From NCBI GenBank assembly GCA_030665705.1, contig DAOUZG010000048.1:1-9592 (forward strand): a stretch of 9,592 bases of DNA, given 5' to 3'. This DNA is from Deltaproteobacteria bacterium. GTDB taxonomy: Bacteria > Myxococcota_A > UBA9160 > SZUA-336. The translations under genes were made by a program, and so were the position numbers. Position 1 is the first letter of the stretch. Every line of letters starts with the position of its first letter. The notes under the pieces were generated by a model that worked only from the letters and a program-made list of their open reading frames with translations, was not told the origin of the DNA and did no database searches. Below, in pieces: positions 1 to 8,333 of the stretch.

Positions 1-1776
1 CATCAGATAGAAGTTTCGAAGCCTTCGGCGGTTCTCGACGAGGTTCGCGAGGTTGATGATGAGACGCGAACCGTTCACGTCCCGCCGCTCGGCCAGCGCG
101 CTCATGTGGAGGTGATGTCGGACGAGGAAGGCCACCCCTTCGATCTCCTCCGTGGTCAAGCCCATACGGCGCCCGATCTCCGGAATCATGCGCGCACCGC
201 GGGCGGCGTGACTCCCCCCTTTACCCTTGCCGATGTCGTGGAGCAGGCATCCGAGGTAGAGCACGTCCAGCATCGGCGTTTCGCGGATGAGCTCGGTCGC
301 GAGTTCGAGCTCGTCGATGTAGCGCCCCTTTTCGAGACGCCGGAGCTGCTCCACCAGGAAGAGCGAGTGCGCATCCACGGTGTAGGTGTGGTAGAGATCC
401 TGCTGCCAGAGCCCGACGATTTCGCCGAACTCCGGGATGTATGCGCCGAGAACCCCGAGCTCGTTCATGGCCGCGAGGGTCCGGTAGACGCGGTTTTTCG
501 CACGGAGAATTTGGCGGAACACGCCTGCGGCCTCAGGATCCTCCCGAAGCGCTCCGTCGATCAGGTCGAGGTGCTGTTTGATCAGACGCTGCGCCCGTGC
601 GGAGAGCTCAACGTCGTAACGCTGTGCGAGCGCAAACGTGGAGAGCATGCGGACGGGTCGTTCCTCGAGAAGCTGAGCGTGCGGGATCTCGAGCCGTCCC
701 TCGGCAAGGACGAACCCTTCTTCGACGGTCCTGGAGTCGGAGGGCACCTCCCCCGCGCGACGCCGGTCGAGCCTCGCAGCGTGGTCGAGCACGCGTCGGC
801 TGACCCGCTGGAGGGCGCGTGCGTGCAGGTAGTAGGCCCGCATGAGCTGCTCGACGGGAAGGGTCTGCTCGCTTCCCTTGAGCCCGAGGAACTCGGCCAC
901 GCGCTCCTGCACGGCAAAATGAAGCCGATCGTCCTTTCTCCCGCCGCGGTGCAGCTCGTTCCGAACGCGCCACAGGAAGTCGAGAGCTGCAAGCAGATCG
1001 GCGAGTTCCTGCCCATCGATGAAGTTGTGAACGTGGAGGTGCTCCAGTTGGCGAACTTCCCAGTTCGCCGCGTGGGCGATCCAGAGAGCGGTGTGGGCAT
1101 CGCGGAGCCCTCCCACGCTCTCACGGATGTCGGGCTGCAGCAGATAGGGGGACTCCCCGAACCGCTCGTGACGCCTTCGCTGCTCCTCCAGCTTGTCCTC
1201 GATAAAAGAGGTCGAGTGGTTCCGGATCCACGCGCGCACCTCCTGTTCGAACTCGGCTGCGAGGCCGGCATCCCCCACGAGGAACCGCGCGTCGAGATAG
1301 GAGGTCATCGAAAAGCAGTCCTCTTCCCCGACTCGCAGGCACTCGGAAACCGTCCGGGTCGCGGACGAGACGGAGACCCGGGCGTCCCAGAGGCGATACA
1401 TGATCGCCTCCGCGATCGTCTCGACGTAGGGGTTCACCTTGCCCCGGTACAGGATCAGGATGTCGGTGTCCGAGGCCAGCGCGAGCTCGCGCCGTCCGTA
1501 TCCGCCCGTGGCCAGGACCGCGACCCGGGAGTCGAGTCGGGGGGAGCTGGCGTGGTAGATGTCCTCGGAGACGCGGAAGAGCCTGCGGATGAGCCGATCC
1601 ATGAGATCGGCGTGCTCCTCGTTGACCTGACGGGCGGGCACACTCCGCTCGTGGATGTCCAGCAGATATCGCCGGGCCTCGGCCAGGTACCCGCGGACCG
1701 CGGAGTTCAGCTCGGCCGGTTTGGGCGCGATCTCTCGATCGATCGGATCGAAGAAGTCATCGCAGACCGGCTGCAC
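1..1776 (-). CDS. glnD: [Protein-PII] uridylyltransferase / uridylyl-removing enzyme GlnD, 3' part missing
   Basis: GlnD adds UMP to the PII signalling protein when glutamine is low and removes it when glutamine is high, so it is the cytosolic nitrogen sensor. My translation is open from a GTG at 1776 to the window edge (592 codons). The nucleotidyltransferase motif is at residues 91-105, with GGYGRRELALASDTD giving the Gly-Gly pair and metal-binding Asp103 and Asp105. SYLDARFLVGD (159-169) and GGLRD (222-226) follow, both typical of the family. The HD phosphohydrolase domain shows YTVDAHSL (465-472), HDIGKG (513-518) and HHLHMS (554-559). Full-length GlnD is about 850-900 residues, so the C-terminal ACT glutamine-binding domains should lie beyond the left edge. 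The GTG was chosen because GGAAGG lies five bases upstream, no good in-frame start lies further upstream, and the previous gene stops two bases before it. The family is clear. Which PII partner it modifies cannot be seen here. Confidence 0.95.
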   Translation of the reverse strand, partial: MQPVCDDFFDPIDREIAPKPAELNSAVRGYLAEARRYLLDIHERSVPARQVNEEHADLMDRLIRRLFRVSEDIYHASSPRLDSRVAVLATGGYGRRELALASDTDILILYRGKVNPYVETIAEAIMYRLWDARVSVSSATRTVSECLRVGEEDCFSMTSYLDARFLVGDAGLAAEFEQEVRAWIRNHSTSFIEDKLEEQRRRHERFGESPYLLQPDIRESVGGLRDAHTALWIAHAANWEVRQLEHLHVHNFIDGQELADLLAALDFLWRVRNELHRGGRKDDRLHFAVQERVAEFLGLKGSEQTLPVEQLMRAYYLHARALQRVSRRVLDHAARLDRRRAGEVPSDSRTVEEGFVLAEGRLEIPHAQLLEERPVRMLSTFALAQRYDVELSARAQRLIKQHLDLIDGALREDPEAAGVFRQILRAKNRVYRTLAAMNELGVLGAYIPEFGEIVGLWQQDLYHTYTVDAHSLFLVEQLRRLEKGRYIDELELATELIRETPMLDVLYLGCLLHDIGKGKGGSHAARGARMIPEIGRRMGLTTEEIEGVAFLVRHHLHMSALAERRDVNGSRLIINLANLVENRRRLRNFYLM

Positions 1777-1778
1777 GG

Positions 1779-2915
1779 CTACCTTCCGGCGAGGAGTCGG
1801 CGCGCGTGCTCGTCTCGGTACGAGACAATTCCCGTGGCGATCCCCCGCGCCGCTGCCTCTACGAACTTCTTCGACTTCATGCGGGCGGCCTCGGCGCGGT
1901 TCGACAGGAACCCGACTTCGACCAGGACCGCCGGCATCTGCGCTGTGAAAAGCACGAGGAACGGGCCCCGCTTGACCCCGAGGCTCTGGGTGTCGCCGTG
2001 GGTCTGCCTGAGCGCCTTCACCAACGAGTGGTGGATACGATGGGCAAGGCGGGCCGCGAAACGCTCGTTGTAACCGAGCCGCAGCGAGACGAGGATCTTG
2101 TGCAGATCGTCCAGGGCTTCCACCGTGGTGCCGTTCTCGCGGGCCGCTACGCGCGCGGTCTGCCGGTCATAGCGCGTATCCAGCAGGTAGGTCTCGACTC
2201 CGTTCGAGCGCTTGTTCGGTGAGGCGTTCGCGTGTATCGAGACGAAGAGATCGGCGCCGCGATCGTTCGCGATTTGGGTCCGCTCCTCCAGCGTGAGGTA
2301 GCGGTCGTCCTCGCGCGTGAGAAACACCTCGAGCCCCTCCCCTTTCAGCCGTTCCCGCAGCGCTCGGGCCACTCGCAGGACGACGTCTTCCTCGCTGAGC
2401 CCCTTCTTGGACCGGGCGCCGGGATCCTTGCCGCCGTGCCCTGGGTCGATCACGACCCGTCGAACGGGCCGGAGGTCGAAGGAGCTAACCGTCGTGGGAG
2501 GGGTCTCCTGCACGGAGCCTTCCCAATACACGTCGGTCACGATGCGGAACGGATCGCGCAGGTGAAACGTTCGGTGCGCCCGGCCGGCGCGATCCATCTG
2601 CACCACCACACGCGCCCGCCGCAGGGTGTTCTGTCCGCCTCGAACCTGACGAACCGGCCCGGTGCCCTCGAGCGTCCGAGCGTCCCTCAGCGGGGGTTGG
2701 ATCCAGACCTCTCCGATGTCCAGGTAGACCCTCGGGGGGTCGGCCAGGACGTGCGTCTCGTACTCGGCCGGCCGCGTGAGCTCCACCACCACGCGGGTGT
2801 AGCCGGGGTGTTCCCAGACCCTCACATCCGCCACATCCCCCAGACCGGGCGGCCGGACGCCCGCTCCGAGGAGGAGCACCACCACGCCCGCGAGGAGCCC
2901 AGAAGCCTTCCTCAC
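1779..2915 (-). CDS. N-acetylmuramoyl-L-alanine amidase, AMIN + Amidase_3 (AmiC-like), exported
   Basis: This zinc amidase cuts the amide bond between N-acetylmuramic acid and the stem peptide of peptidoglycan. The 378-residue protein starts with a signal peptide (Arg2-Lys3, then a hydrophobic stretch at about 6-19), so it acts in the periplasm. An AMIN domain (about 28-130), which targets relatives to septal peptidoglycan, precedes the Amidase_3 domain (about 152-366). The expected zinc and catalytic residues are present: His160 in DPGHGG, Glu175 in SEED, His228 in SIHANAS and Glu333 in VEVGFLSN. The stretch at about 250-300 lies where AmiB and AmiC carry a helix that blocks the active site until an EnvC/NlpD-type activator binds, so similar control is possible but inferred. 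The GTG start overlaps the mutS stop as GTGA, and GGAGGAAG lies four bases upstream. There is no LysM or SPOR domain. AmiA, AmiB and AmiC cannot be told apart reliably from sequence alone. Confidence 0.95.
   Translation of the reverse strand: MRKASGLLAGVVVLLLGAGVRPPGLGDVADVRVWEHPGYTRVVVELTRPAEYETHVLADPPRVYLDIGEVWIQPPLRDARTLEGTGPVRQVRGGQNTLRRARVVVQMDRAGRAHRTFHLRDPFRIVTDVYWEGSVQETPPTTVSSFDLRPVRRVVIDPGHGGKDPGARSKKGLSEEDVVLRVARALRERLKGEGLEVFLTREDDRYLTLEERTQIANDRGADLFVSIHANASPNKRSNGVETYLLDTRYDRQTARVAARENGTTVEALDDLHKILVSLRLGYNERFAARLAHRIHHSLVKALRQTHGDTQSLGVKRGPFLVLFTAQMPAVLVEVGFLSNRAEAARMKSKKFVEAAARGIATGIVSYRDEHARRLLAGR
1782..1787 (-). promoter_or_regulatory. Shine-Dalgarno of glnD inside the amidase 3' end
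   Basis: GGAAGG covers the last two codons of the amidase, immediately before its TAG stop, and lies five bases before the glnD GTG. It decides the glnD start and implies that glnD translation is coupled to translation of the amidase. Confidence 0.7.
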
Positions 2916-5467
2916 CGGTCTTCCTCCGCCATCCTGCGAAGACGCTCGAGCTCCACCAGCGCCTCGATCGGGGTCATCCGTTCCGGCTCGAGGCCCCGAA
3001 TCGCTGCCCGCACGGGATCCTCCGACGGTTGGAAGAGTCCGAGCTGCGTCGGGGTCCCCTCCGTGGCCGGACGGGCCAGTCGGGGCCGTCCGCGATCATC
3101 GAACTCCCCCCCCTCCAGGTTGACCAGCACCTCTCGCGCCCTCCGAAGAACTGCGGGGGGGAGGCCAGCGCGATGAGCCACCTCGATGCCGTAGCTTCGA
3201 CTTGCGGCACCTGGCTCCATCCGGCGGAGGAAGACGATATCGTTCCCCCGCTCGGTGCACACGAAGTGGAAGTTCCGGACTCGGGCTCGCGTGCGGGCCA
3301 GATCCGCCAGCTCATGATAGTGGGTGGCGAACAGGGTGCGTGATCGCAACCCCGGGGTGTCGTGGAGGTACTCCGCAACAGCCCAGGCAATCGAAAGTCC
3401 ATCGAAGGTGGAGGTCCCCCGGCCGATCTCGTCCAAGACCACGAGGCTCCGGGGGGTCGCCTCCCGCAGGATCGTGGCGGCTTCGCCCATCTCGACCATG
3501 AAGGTGCTCTCGCCCGTGGCGAGGGAATCGGACGCCCCGACACGGGTGAAGATTCGATCGGCCACCCCGATGCGGGCGCGGCGGGCCGGCACGAACGAGC
3601 CCATCTGCGCGAGCAGGACGATGAGGGCCACCTGTCGGAGCAGCGTCGATTTCCCGGCCATGTTGGGGCCCGTGAGAATGACGAGCTGCGTCTCTTCCGG
3701 ATCGAGCTCGACATCGTTGGGGACGAAGCCGTCAGGCGTGAAACGCTCCACGACGGGGTGGCGCCCTCCCTCGATCTCGATCCGCAAGGAGCGATCGACC
3801 TCGGGCCGCTTGTAGTCGTTCTCACGCGCCACGGCGGCCAGCGACTGAGATACGTCGAGGATGGCCGCCTCGCGAGCGACCGACCGAAGACGTGCCCCCG
3901 CGGCGACCGCCCGTTCCCGAAGGCCCGAAAGGACCCGGGTCTCCGCCGCGGCGGCGCGCTCCCGGGCCCGCAGAACGATCCCCTCCCAGTGCTCGAGCTC
4001 ATCGGTCGTGTACCGCTCCGCCGTGCTCGTCGTCTGCCTCCGTCGATATCCGGGCGGGAGCTGTGACGCCTGGGAGCGCGGAACCTCGATCAGATATCCG
4101 AACACGCGGTGGTAACGAACCCTCAGCCGCGGGATTCCGGTCTGATCGCGCTCGCGGGCCTCGAGGGTGGCGAGGTAAGCGTTCCCCTCCTCCGACTCCT
4201 TGCGGACCCCGTCGAGCTCCGGGTCGATTCCGTCCCGCACGTATCCGGTGTGGGGCTCCCCACGAGGGGCCGGAGGCGGCTCCTCCACGAGCGTCCTCTC
4301 GAGCTCCTCGCAGAGGTCCTCCAGCGTGTCCCCGAGCGGCGCAATTGCGTGAACCGCGGAGAGCCCTCCCAGCCCCTGGCGGAGCGCGGAAAGCTCCCTC
4401 GGCCCAGAGGTCGGAAGGCTGGCTCGGGTCTGGAGGCGCTCGAGGTCGCCCACGTGCCGTAGGGCCTCGGCAAGGGCGCGGCGTCGGCTGTCCGGCTCGA
4501 GCCAGGCCTCCACCTGGTCCAGTCGGGCACCGATGGCTTCGGGATCGAGGAGCGGTTCACCGATGCGCCGCAGGAGTTCGCGGCGTCCCATCGCGGTACG
4601 ACATCGGTCGAGCACCTCGAGCAGCGTTCCGCGGGTGCTGCCGTCTTGAAGGTTGGACACGAGCTCCAGGTGACGCCGTGTCGAGGCGTCGAGCAGAAGC
4701 TGATCGGCCACCTGGTAGCGGCGCAGCTCATGAACCTGTCCGAGCGCGAACGGTTGGAGCCGCGCGAGCGTGGACCAGATGGCGGCGGCCGCGCGGCTGG
4801 CCGGGTCGGTGTTGTCGGAGTCGAGTCCCTCGGGAAGTCGGCCCACCCGGTGGAGCACCTCAGGGGGGTCGAAGCTCGCGTCGGGGAGCCGGCGGATCGG
4901 GACCCCCTCGGGCAGCCCCTTCTCCACCTCTCGCGCGACGATCTCGCGGGGGCGCAGGCGATCGAGCTCCGCCCCAAGCGCCCCGGGCGCCGAGACCTCG
5001 GCAGCCGCGAACTCGCCCGTCGAGATGTCGATGAATGCCAGACCGATTTGATCCCCCTCCTGTACGACGGACGCCAGGTAGTTCGCCGCGCTCCCCTCGA
5101 GCCGGTCCGGGTTGGCGACGAGGCCCGGCGTGGCGATCTCGGTGATCTCGCGCCGAACGAGCCCCTTGGCGCCGCGTGGATCCTCCACCTGCTCGGCAAT
5201 CGCCACCGCCATTCCCAGGCCGAGGAGTCTGCGGATGTACCCCTCGACAGCGTGCACGGGAATCCCGCACATGGGGACGGGATCCTTGGCGTCCCGATCC
5301 CGCGTCGTCAGTACGAGGTCCAGAAGCGGAGCGGCGCGCTCGGCATCTTCGAGAAACAGCTCGTAGAAGTCGCCGAGGCGGTAGAGGAGCAGCGCGTCTG
5401 GAACCTGCCCCTTGAGCCTCAGGTACTGCTGCATCATCGGCGTGTCGGTCCGCCGCTGTGTACCCAA
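2912..5467 (-). CDS. mutS: DNA mismatch repair protein MutS
   Basis: MutS recognises mismatches and small loops in newly copied DNA and, with ATP, recruits MutL. The 851-residue length matches typical MutS1. The mismatch-reading domain has GDFYELF (32-38), with Phe34 and Glu36 forming the Phe-X-Glu motif. A connector and core/clamp region follows, with conserved TGIPRLRVRYHRVFGYLIEV (443-462). The ATPase domain has Walker A GPNMAGKST (600-608), Walker B in VVLDEIGRGTST (676-687) and THYHEL (715-720). QLGLF (808-812) resembles a beta-clamp binding peptide. The last residues (about 831-846, TPIEALVELERLRRMA) resemble the short C-terminal oligomerisation helices of E. coli MutS. The start is TTG: GGGAGGGG lies five bases upstream, and the family's usual TPMMQQY block follows at 9-15. 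No mutL is visible. It sits second in a four-gene run, with the amidase overlapping its stop. Confidence 0.98.
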   Translation of the reverse strand: MGTQRRTDTPMMQQYLRLKGQVPDALLLYRLGDFYELFLEDAERAAPLLDLVLTTRDRDAKDPVPMCGIPVHAVEGYIRRLLGLGMAVAIAEQVEDPRGAKGLVRREITEIATPGLVANPDRLEGSAANYLASVVQEGDQIGLAFIDISTGEFAAAEVSAPGALGAELDRLRPREIVAREVEKGLPEGVPIRRLPDASFDPPEVLHRVGRLPEGLDSDNTDPASRAAAAIWSTLARLQPFALGQVHELRRYQVADQLLLDASTRRHLELVSNLQDGSTRGTLLEVLDRCRTAMGRRELLRRIGEPLLDPEAIGARLDQVEAWLEPDSRRRALAEALRHVGDLERLQTRASLPTSGPRELSALRQGLGGLSAVHAIAPLGDTLEDLCEELERTLVEEPPPAPRGEPHTGYVRDGIDPELDGVRKESEEGNAYLATLEARERDQTGIPRLRVRYHRVFGYLIEVPRSQASQLPPGYRRRQTTSTAERYTTDELEHWEGIVLRARERAAAAETRVLSGLRERAVAAGARLRSVAREAAILDVSQSLAAVARENDYKRPEVDRSLRIEIEGGRHPVVERFTPDGFVPNDVELDPEETQLVILTGPNMAGKSTLLRQVALIVLLAQMGSFVPARRARIGVADRIFTRVGASDSLATGESTFMVEMGEAATILREATPRSLVVLDEIGRGTSTFDGLSIAWAVAEYLHDTPGLRSRTLFATHYHELADLARTRARVRNFHFVCTERGNDIVFLRRMEPGAASRSYGIEVAHRAGLPPAVLRRAREVLVNLEGGEFDDRGRPRLARPATEGTPTQLGLFQPSEDPVRAAIRGLEPERMTPIEALVELERLRRMAEEDR
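2920..2927 (-). promoter_or_regulatory. Shine-Dalgarno of the amidase gene inside mutS
   Basis: GGAGGAAG within the last codons of mutS sits four bases before the amidase GTG. It supports the GTG start and stop-start coupling at the four-base overlap. Confidence 0.75.
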
Positions 5468-5472
5468 CCCGA

Positions 5473-5480
5473 CCCCTCCC
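5473..5480 (-). promoter_or_regulatory. Shine-Dalgarno that sets the TTG start of mutS
   Basis: GGGAGGGG ends five bases before the TTG at 5467. The next in-frame candidates (two ATG codons, residues 10 and 11 of the TTG reading) lack a ribosome-binding site this good and would remove the start of the conserved TPMMQQY block. Confidence 0.6.
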
Positions 5481-5500
5481 TCCCGTTTCGCTATACGGGA
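5481..5500 (-). repeat. Six-base-pair inverted repeat in the M20-mutS gap
   Basis: TCCCGT and ACGGGA are perfect reverse complements around an eight-base loop, directly before the mutS Shine-Dalgarno. No T-run follows, so it is not a standard intrinsic terminator. It could be a small hairpin that separates or stabilises messages of the two genes, or chance. Confidence 0.3.
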
Positions 5501-5533
5501 TCTCGAGCGCCGAACGCCCGGCCCCCCCGACCC

Positions 5534-6736
5534 TTAACTCTGCAGCGGGCCGGCCCCCTCGAACGCCTCGCGCGCACGCGTTCGCAGGTCCTCGTCCGAT
5601 AGAACGTCGATCGCCGTCATCGCGAGTGCCTTCGCTCCGTCGAGCGCGGCCCCGTCCCCCATCTCGGAGCCGGCCCACTCGGCGAACTCCGATTGATGGG
5701 TCATACAGTGCAGGGGCGCGGCCGCCAGCATCGGATGGATGGATGGAACCCGGTGGCTGACGTTCCCCATGTCGGTGCTCCCCTGAAGCCCGGCGGGAAG
5801 CTTGTCGAACGGGAAGAACGCGCGCCCCAACGCCTCGGCGTTCTGTTGAAACGCAACCTCGAGCGGCTCGTTACGGCGTAGCTCGGCGTATTCCGCCTCA
5901 CCCCATCGCACCTCGAGCGTCGCCCCCGTGGCCTCGGCGCCCGATCGGAAACAGGCCTCGACGCGCCCCTTCAGTGCATCGAGAGCCGTCCGGTCCGCCG
6001 CCCGCACGTAGAAGAACCCGGCGCTGCGCTCCGGGATGACGTTCGGGGCCTGGCCCCCGTCGGTGATGATCCCGTGCACCTTCTCCGTCACCTGGATGTG
6101 CTGTCGTAGCGCAGCGATCGATTGATAGGCCAGCACCAACGCATCGAGCGCGTTGACCCCGCGGTGGGGCATCGCAGCCGCATGGGCCGGCAGCCCGCGA
6201 TATCGCACCTCGACCTCGGCCACCGCGATGGAGGGCATGCTGACGAGGTTCACGCCGGCCGGATGGATCATCATCGCCACATCCACCTCTTCGAATGCGC
6301 CGGCACGCGCCAGGAGCTCCTTTCCCGCCCCACGTTCCTCGGCGGGTGTACCGAGGATCCGAATCTGCCCCGGGAGCGTGCCGTCCGGAATCTCGAGGTC
6401 GTGGAGGGCGAGGGCTGCTCCGACGGAGGCGGCGGCGATGATGTTGTGACCACACGCGTGGCCCATCTCGGGCAACGCGTCGTACTCGGCCAGGAGAGCC
6501 ACGCAGGGGCCGTCGACCGAGCCGAGCCGACCCTCGAAGGCCGTCGGCAGTCCGTGCGCCGCGCGCTGGACGGCGATGCCGGCCTTCTCGAGGACGTCCG
6601 TCAGCAGCGCCGCAGCCCGTTTCTCCTCGAAGGCGAGCTCGGGCTCCGCGTGGATCTCCCGGGAGATGCGCAGAACCGTATCGCGGAGCCGGTCCACGCC
6701 TTCGCAAACCCTCTTCTTCCTCGTGGCGACATCCAT
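5534..6736 (-). CDS. M20-family peptidase / amidohydrolase (AbgB / PM20D2-like)
   Basis: Members of this M20 branch are two-metal enzymes that cleave amide bonds of small substrates such as dipeptides, p-aminobenzoyl-glutamate or N-acyl amino acids. The 400-residue protein has no signal peptide, so it should be cytosolic. AEYDALP (83-89) and GHACGHN (92-98) carry metal-binding residues, including Cys95 and His97. PAEE (131-134) holds the catalytic Glu and a metal-binding Glu, and His158 in IHPAG follows. GLPAHAAAMPHRGVNALDA (181-199) is the family's dimerisation and substrate-binding segment. GGQAPNVIPERS (227-238) and STDMGNVSHRVP (320-331) match the AbgB/PM20D2 group, and His347 near the C-terminus is the likely last metal-site residue. 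The ATG at 6736 has GGAGGG eight bases upstream. The gene is the first in its run, 66 bases before mutS, and faces the GH1 gene across a divergent promoter region. The exact substrate cannot be read from the sequence. Confidence 0.92.
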   Translation of the reverse strand: MDVATRKKRVCEGVDRLRDTVLRISREIHAEPELAFEEKRAAALLTDVLEKAGIAVQRAAHGLPTAFEGRLGSVDGPCVALLAEYDALPEMGHACGHNIIAAASVGAALALHDLEIPDGTLPGQIRILGTPAEERGAGKELLARAGAFEEVDVAMMIHPAGVNLVSMPSIAVAEVEVRYRGLPAHAAAMPHRGVNALDALVLAYQSIAALRQHIQVTEKVHGIITDGGQAPNVIPERSAGFFYVRAADRTALDALKGRVEACFRSGAEATGATLEVRWGEAEYAELRRNEPLEVAFQQNAEALGRAFFPFDKLPAGLQGSTDMGNVSHRVPSIHPMLAAAPLHCMTHQSEFAEWAGSEMGDGAALDGAKALAMTAIDVLSDEDLRTRAREAFEGAGPLQS

Positions 6737-6756
6737 CGTCCCATCCCTCCGACTCG

Positions 6757-6785
6757 ATTCTTCGGGCCCCGGGACTTCCCGTCAA
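6757..6785 (-). promoter_or_regulatory. Candidate sigma-70-like promoter for the M20-mutS-amidase-glnD run
   Basis: On the minus strand TTGACG (6785-6780) and AAGAAT (6762-6757) are separated by exactly 17 bases and match five of six and four of six consensus positions. Transcription would begin near 6750, just at the Shine-Dalgarno, giving a very short leader. That short leader and the imperfect -10 keep confidence low. Confidence 0.35.
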
Positions 6786-6795
6786 CCGGGTACGA

Positions 6796-6810
6796 GACGA
6801 GGCGCTCGTC
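6796..6810. repeat. Inverted repeat GACGAG-GCG-CTCGTC in the divergent promoter region
   Basis: Two perfect six-base arms flank a three-base centre. It lies between the candidate promoters of the two divergent units, about 10 bases upstream of the minus-strand -35. That is a natural place for an operator, but no regulator gene is in the window and a repeat this short can occur by chance in GC-rich DNA. Confidence 0.3.
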
Positions 6811-6847
6811 CGCCCGTCGCGAAGGCCTCAGCCATACCCTCTTGGGG

Positions 6848-6856
6848 TGATAAACT
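6848..6856 (+). promoter_or_regulatory. Candidate extended -10 upstream of the GH1 gene
   Basis: TGATAAACT reads as TG-N-TAAACT, an extended -10 with four of six hexamer matches, in an AT-richer spot of a GC-rich region. No recognisable -35 lies 16-18 bases upstream. The implied leader to the ATG at 6955 is about 90 bases. Confidence 0.25.
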
Positions 6857-6948
6857 CGCCGCGCTTCGCCCGTGGGTTGCCCGTGGCTCGCCTCGAGTGC
6901 GGAGCTGCTTGTTGGTCGGAGCCAAAGACCGGGGCGGTCGGGAGGTGA

Positions 6949-8298
<1,350 letters not shown>

Positions 8299-8333
8299 GC
8301 GGTGACGCTGGGCCTCCCGAGCGGTTGCGATCG

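Noticed and set aside
106..2073. A 655-codon open frame on the plus strand
   Set aside because: It is antisense to glnD and the 3' end of the amidase. The minus-strand translations carry nucleotidyltransferase, HD and amidase motifs, while the plus-strand product shows no recognisable family. High GC at third codon positions explains the long open frame.
3892..5034. A 380-codon open frame on the plus strand across mutS
   Set aside because: It encodes a Pro, Arg and Ala-rich low-complexity product antisense to a complete MutS with all its motifs.
5522..5528. Seven-C tract near the M20 stop codon as a phase-variable element
   Set aside because: The tract is intergenic, short, and unremarkable in DNA of this GC content. 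No frame or promoter depends on it visibly.
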